A DNA stretch of 64,000 nt from JACTOJ01 sp032335695 (GTDB taxonomy: Bacteria; Bacillota; Clostridia; Clostridiales; Clostridiaceae): NCBI RefSeq assembly GCF_032335695.1, contig NZ_JACTOJ010000014.1:1-64000 (forward strand), read 5' to 3'. This document shows, piece by piece, positions 60,535 through 64,000 of the stretch (its first letter is position 1; every line of letters begins with the position of its first letter). The position numbers and the translations under genes are program-made. The notes beneath the pieces are model-generated. The model searched no databases. It saw nothing but the letters and a program-made list of their open reading frames with translations, and had not been told where the DNA came from.

Positions 60535-61521
60535 TTAACTATTTAATATTTCATCTATTGTCCTAAGTTCTTCTTCCGTAAATTTTAGATTATTTATAAC
60601 AGCTGCATTTTCTTCTATCTGACTTACTCTGCTGGCCCCTATAAGTGCTGATGTAACTTTTCCGTTTCTAAGCACCCAGGCTAGAGCCAGCTGTGCCATA
60701 CTCTGTCCTCTTTCTTTAGCTATCTCATTTAAAGCTTTAACTTTATCCACCTTATCTTCAGTAATGCCAGACTTTACCCATGAATTTGCTGCCGCCCTTG
60801 AAGTATCTGGGATGCCATTTAAGTATTTATCAGTAAGCAGTCCCTGAGCTAATGGACAAAAAGCTATGGAACCTATTCCTTCTTCCTCTAAAACCTCTTG
60901 AAGCCCATCCTCTATCCATCTATTAACCATAGAATAAGAGGGCTGATGAATAAGACAAGGTGTACCAAGCTCCTTAAGTATCTTAGCAGCCTTTCTTGTA
61001 TCTTCTGCGCCATAATTCGACAAGCCTACATATAGAGCTTTCCCTTGTCTTACAATTAAGTCCAAAGCTGCCATGGTTTCCTCCAGTGGTGTTTCTGGAT
61101 CTGGTCTGTGATGGTAAAAAATATCTACATAATTTAACCCTAAACGTTTAAGACTTTGATCAAGACTAGCCACCAAATACTTTTTTGATCCCCAGTTACC
61201 ATAAGGTCCAGGCCACATATCATACCCGGCTTTTGAGGAAATTATAAGTTCATCTCTATAGGACTTTAAATCGCTGTTTAAAACTCTGCCAAAATTTTCT
61301 TCAGCCGCTCCAGGTTTAGGCCCATAATTATTGGCTATATCAAAATGTGTTATTCCTAAGTCAAAAGCTCTAAACAGCATAGCTTTTATATTTTCTAAAG
61401 TTTTATTATACCCAAAATTCTGCCATAGGCCTAAGGATATAGCTGGAAGCTTTAAGCCGCTCCTTCCGCATCTGTTATATACCATGTCCGAATATCTTTT
61501 TTCATCTGCTGTATATGCCAT
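60535..61521 (-). CDS. Aldo/keto reductase, YghZ/Gpr type
   Basis: 328 residues of the AKR14-like group, whose E. coli member reduces L-glyceraldehyde 3-phosphate and methylglyoxal. Seen: YNRCGRSGLKLPAISLGLWQ, catalytic HFDIANNYGPKPGAAEENFG with Tyr, Lys in ISSKAGYDMWPG, and His in DIFYHHRPDPETP; GASRVSQIEENAAVINNLKF at the end. Its NADPH site is complete. AGGAGGAAATGAA precedes the ATG. A single gene with its own terminator. Confidence 0.92.
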   Translation of the reverse strand: MAYTADEKRYSDMVYNRCGRSGLKLPAISLGLWQNFGYNKTLENIKAMLFRAFDLGITHFDIANNYGPKPGAAEENFGRVLNSDLKSYRDELIISSKAGYDMWPGPYGNWGSKKYLVASLDQSLKRLGLNYVDIFYHHRPDPETPLEETMAALDLIVRQGKALYVGLSNYGAEDTRKAAKILKELGTPCLIHQPSYSMVNRWIEDGLQEVLEEEGIGSIAFCPLAQGLLTDKYLNGIPDTSRAAANSWVKSGITEDKVDKVKALNEIAKERGQSMAQLALAWVLRNGKVTSALIGASRVSQIEENAAVINNLKFTEEELRTIDEILNS

Positions 61522-61761
61522 TTCATTTCCTCCTAATTATGTATTTATATATTTAGCCTAACACTATATCTTAAAATAATAAATGAAATAATGTCCTGTA
61601 CATTTGTTTTTATGTCGTTAATTTTTATATAAATACTCTTCAGAATTTTTATATTGAATATAGCAAATAATATTATCAAATTTATAAAAAGTGCTGTGCT
61701 TTAAAGAATTTTTAACCTTTGGCACATATTTAAAGCATAGCTATAAAGAAAGGATGATAAT

Positions 61762-61938
61762 ATGGATAAAGATAGAGCCTGCCAAATTTTTGAATCTGAA
61801 GGAGTGATAGATGTAGTTTATAACGGATCTTCTATCTGGATTGAGGAAATCAGTGAGGGACAAAATTGTGCAAGAGTTAAGGATTTGAGTACAAAAAAAG
61901 AATTAACAGTGAAGCTTTCTGAGTTAAAGGAAGGTTAG
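61762..61938 (+). CDS. sspH: H-type small acid-soluble spore protein
   Basis: 58-residue protein, too short for many gene callers. Translation begins MDKDRACQIFESEGVIDVVY, then NGSSIWIEEISEGQNCARVK, and ends ELTVKLSELKEG. It follows the SspH family pattern of an A-x-x-I-x-x-S-x-G front, VxYxGxxVWI-like centre and a closing VxxxELxE. SspH-type proteins are made in the developing forespore, so this gene shows that the organism sporulates. AAAGGATGATAAT precedes the ATG. A strong terminator follows at 61951. Confidence 0.85.
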   Translation: MDKDRACQIFESEGVIDVVYNGSSIWIEEISEGQNCARVKDLSTKKELTVKLSELKEG

Positions 61939-61950
61939 AAAAGGAGAAAA

Positions 61951-61984
61951 GCAGCAGGTAAGGGGGACTTGCCTACTGCTTTTT
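61951..61984 (+). terminator. Terminator of sspH
   Basis: Stem GCAGCAGGTAAG / CTTGCCTACTGC (two mismatches) with a GGGGA loop, then TTTTTA on the + strand, 12 bases past the stop. Confidence 0.8.
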
Positions 61985-62144
61985 ATATCATTAAATTTAT
62001 GGGGGAATCTTCTTTTCTTTCTACAATTATATAGTAGCAGTTAATTATGACATAATAATGTACAAAATACATATTATTTGTTAACTATTTTAAATAATTT
62101 ATTAATTATTATTTAAATTATTTAAAAATTTTTCATATGTAAGG

Positions 62145-62176
62145 AAAACAGCTAAAATTTATCCTTTAGCTGTTTT
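62145..62176 (-). terminator. Terminator of the chemoreceptor gene
   Basis: 12-bp perfect stem AAAACAGCTAAA / TTTAGCTGTTTT with an 8-base loop and T run on the minus strand. Confidence 0.85.
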
Positions 62177-62190
62177 ACAAAAATCAAATA

Positions 62191-63900
62191 TTATAGTTTG
62201 AACTTCTCAACCTGTTTCATCATAGAGTCACTCTTCCCTTTAAGAATTTGTGAAGATTTTTCTATGTGGCTAGAGGAAGAAAGCATATCCTGAGTTGTGG
62301 CAGATATCTCTTGGGAGGAGGCTGAATTTTCTTCCGCCACAGCAGATATGTTCTCGGCCACAGAAATTATGCCCTTCTTATTTTTATTTATTGTGACAAT
62401 AGAGCTATTTATTTCTTCTATGGTTGGTAATATGTTTTCAATATTTACTATTACTTCTTTAAAGGAACTTACTGAATTCTCTACGACAGTCACTTGATTA
62501 TTAAGCTTATTATTAGCATGGTTTGTGGTATCCGCCACTAAATCCGTTTCTTTTTGTATGGCCTTAACCAATTCATTTATTTCGTTAGAGGAATCTTTTG
62601 ATTGCTCAGCAAGCTTTCTTATTTCATCAGCTACCACTGCAAAACCTCTTCCTGCCTCCCCTGCTCTAGAGGCTTCTATTGCAGCATTCAGCGCTAGAAG
62701 ATTAGTTTGCTCGGCAATACTATTTAAAATATCTGTAATTTCAGTTATTTCTTTAACGCTTCCAGTTAAATGATGCATTTTATCGCCTACGGTGCTGAAA
62801 GAAGCTGATATTTCATTTATAGAATCTATAAGCATGCCTAATTCATTGTTACTGTTTTGCACCTTTTCATTTATTTTTCCTGTGGTATTGGTTAATTTAT
62901 TTATGGTCTCTCCAACTTCATCTAGAGTTATACCAAAATTATTTAAAGAATCATTCATATCCACCAGCTCATTGGCTTGATTTGATGAGCCTTGAGCCAC
63001 TTCTTCAATAGCATTTGATATCTCTTTAGTTGATGAATTCATTTTTTCAGACAAATTTGAAAGCTTTATAGCTTCTGAGGAAATGGTTCCAGATTCTTCT
63101 TTAATATTCAAAATCATGTCCCCTATTGAATTAATAGTGCGCTCCAAAGCTCTATTCATTATCCCGAATTCATTAGTAAGCATAGTATCAAAGGCTACCG
63201 TAAAGTCTCCCTGAGATACTTGAGATAACTTTTTAGTAAAATCTTTTATTAGATTCTTTACAGCAATAATTATGGTTAAGGACATAACAGTTAGTACAAA
63301 AAGTGAAACTGCGAAAACTACTTCAAAAATCAATACACTGCTGTTATGAAGCTTGTTTGCTTGCTTTTCCATAGAATCTGCTTTAGCTTTTTCATAGTTA
63401 ATGATATCCGTAATATTTTTCGCCAGCTGATTACCATATACGCCCATATCTACATTGGTTATCTGCTTGTCTGGAACTTGATTATTTTTTCTCTGCTCAA
63501 TAATATTAGGAATAAAGGAATAATAATGTTCATAGGCTTCTTTTGCCACCGAAACCATGTAAGTTTCCTTTTTATCATCCTTTGAAGCATTGACCTGCCT
63601 TGCTATAATTGTATTTATGTTATTATTGAGATCCAGCATAGATTTTTCATTAGCTTCGTCAAAGGGTCTATCTATTATTTTGGTGAGAGTATTTCTAAGA
63701 ACCCCCATATCCCCATTTATGTCTTCCCAATCCTTTAACTTAGGAATAATCTCCCTATTTATGCTGCTGGTAAGCGAATACATTTTATTCACGTTTAAGT
63801 ATCCCATCACTCCTACTATAGTGGTGGACAGCAGTGATAGTATCCAAATGAAAATAATGTTGCGTGTAATTTTTACATTTTTAAATCCCTTCTTGCGCAT
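62191..63900 (-). CDS. Methyl-accepting chemotaxis protein
   Basis: 569-residue membrane chemoreceptor. Basic start, first membrane span at about 13-34, an extracytoplasmic four-helix-bundle type sensor domain (about 35-185; MYSLTSSINREIIPKLKDWE and ARQVNASKDDKKET are helical), second span at about 188-212, HAMP domain, then a long coiled-coil signalling domain. The tip, EQTNLLALNAAIEASRAGEA then GRGFAVVADEIRKLAEQS, binds CheA/CheW. The ligand is unknown. ATG 63900 follows GGAGGG by 10 bases; an upstream in-frame extension of 22 residues looks non-coding. It shows the organism is motile. Confidence 0.9.
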   Translation of the reverse strand: MRKKGFKNVKITRNIIFIWILSLLSTTIVGVMGYLNVNKMYSLTSSINREIIPKLKDWEDINGDMGVLRNTLTKIIDRPFDEANEKSMLDLNNNINTIIARQVNASKDDKKETYMVSVAKEAYEHYYSFIPNIIEQRKNNQVPDKQITNVDMGVYGNQLAKNITDIINYEKAKADSMEKQANKLHNSSVLIFEVVFAVSLFVLTVMSLTIIIAVKNLIKDFTKKLSQVSQGDFTVAFDTMLTNEFGIMNRALERTINSIGDMILNIKEESGTISSEAIKLSNLSEKMNSSTKEISNAIEEVAQGSSNQANELVDMNDSLNNFGITLDEVGETINKLTNTTGKINEKVQNSNNELGMLIDSINEISASFSTVGDKMHHLTGSVKEITEITDILNSIAEQTNLLALNAAIEASRAGEAGRGFAVVADEIRKLAEQSKDSSNEINELVKAIQKETDLVADTTNHANNKLNNQVTVVENSVSSFKEVIVNIENILPTIEEINSSIVTINKNKKGIISVAENISAVAEENSASSQEISATTQDMLSSSSHIEKSSQILKGKSDSMMKQVEKFKL

Positions 63901-64000
63901 TTTAATAAAACCCTCCCTAAAATTTACTATTAACATTCTTACCTCATTCTTTGCACACGTTAACATTTGTAATTATAATATATTTGCATAAAATATATTT

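Noticed and set aside
1..64000. CRISPR arrays, tRNA or rRNA genes, prophage
   Set aside because: No regularly spaced repeats, no cloverleaf other than tmRNA, and no phage structural genes were seen.

Overview
The window is AT-rich, Gram-positive DNA with strong AGGAGG-type ribosome sites, a SspH-type spore protein and the gap-pgk-tpi-gpmI / eno-secG-rnr-smpB-ssrA layout typical of Clostridium in the strict sense. A saccharolytic, endospore-forming, motile Clostridium fits best; I cannot name the species from sequence alone.

Layout. 1-3.7 kb: TetR regulator divergent from an oleate hydratase that has no visible start codon, then a methyltransferase. 3.7-6.7 kb: small acidic protein and a TldE/TldD protease pair. 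6.7-14.9 kb: a complete cell-wall sugar recycling locus. One arm is murP-mupG-murK-nagA-nagB; the divergent arm is murQ-murR-EIIA. Together they import MurNAc(-GlcNAc), split it and carry both sugars to fructose-6-phosphate. 15-17.8 kb: a Fur-type iron-siderophore ABC operon that is decaying (deletion fusion of binding protein and permease, a frameshift, and a changed Walker A glycine). 17.9-19.7 kb: ECF sigma/anti-sigma pair, with the sigma gene cut by an amber codon lying inside a perfect palindrome. 19.9-26.8 kb: HelD, AraC regulator, epoxide hydrolase, and a DUF2975-XRE-DUF4173 membrane operon. 27.1-32.0 kb: a surface-glycan type island (aminotransferase, acyltransferase, methyltransferase-glycosyltransferase fusion) carrying a complete IS256-family element that landed in a terminator.

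32.2-36.8 kb: ssrA, smpB, rnr, secG. The tmRNA gene is interrupted in its T-loop by a 301-nt group I intron, and a dead LAGLIDADG endonuclease remnant abuts its terminator. This is the most unusual RNA structure in the window. 37-48.5 kb: lipoprotein, enolase, two gpmI copies separated by a TetR-HXXEE cassette, tpiA, pgk, gap and cggR. Enolase carries a 99-nt structured sequence between an excellent Shine-Dalgarno and the ATG, flanked by 5-bp direct repeats, and folding so as to hide the replacement ribosome site; I do not recognise it. 48.7-64 kb: DegV, TrmL, HAD phosphatase, a lysozyme-like protein, a heterodimeric ABC exporter, LacI regulator, MATE pump, YaaA, two aldo-keto reductases, SspH and a chemoreceptor.

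In all, the window joins housekeeping glycolysis and ribosome rescue with several freshly broken accessory genes (siderophore uptake, ECF sigma, oleate hydratase, homing endonuclease), which suggests recent relaxation of selection on the accessory part.
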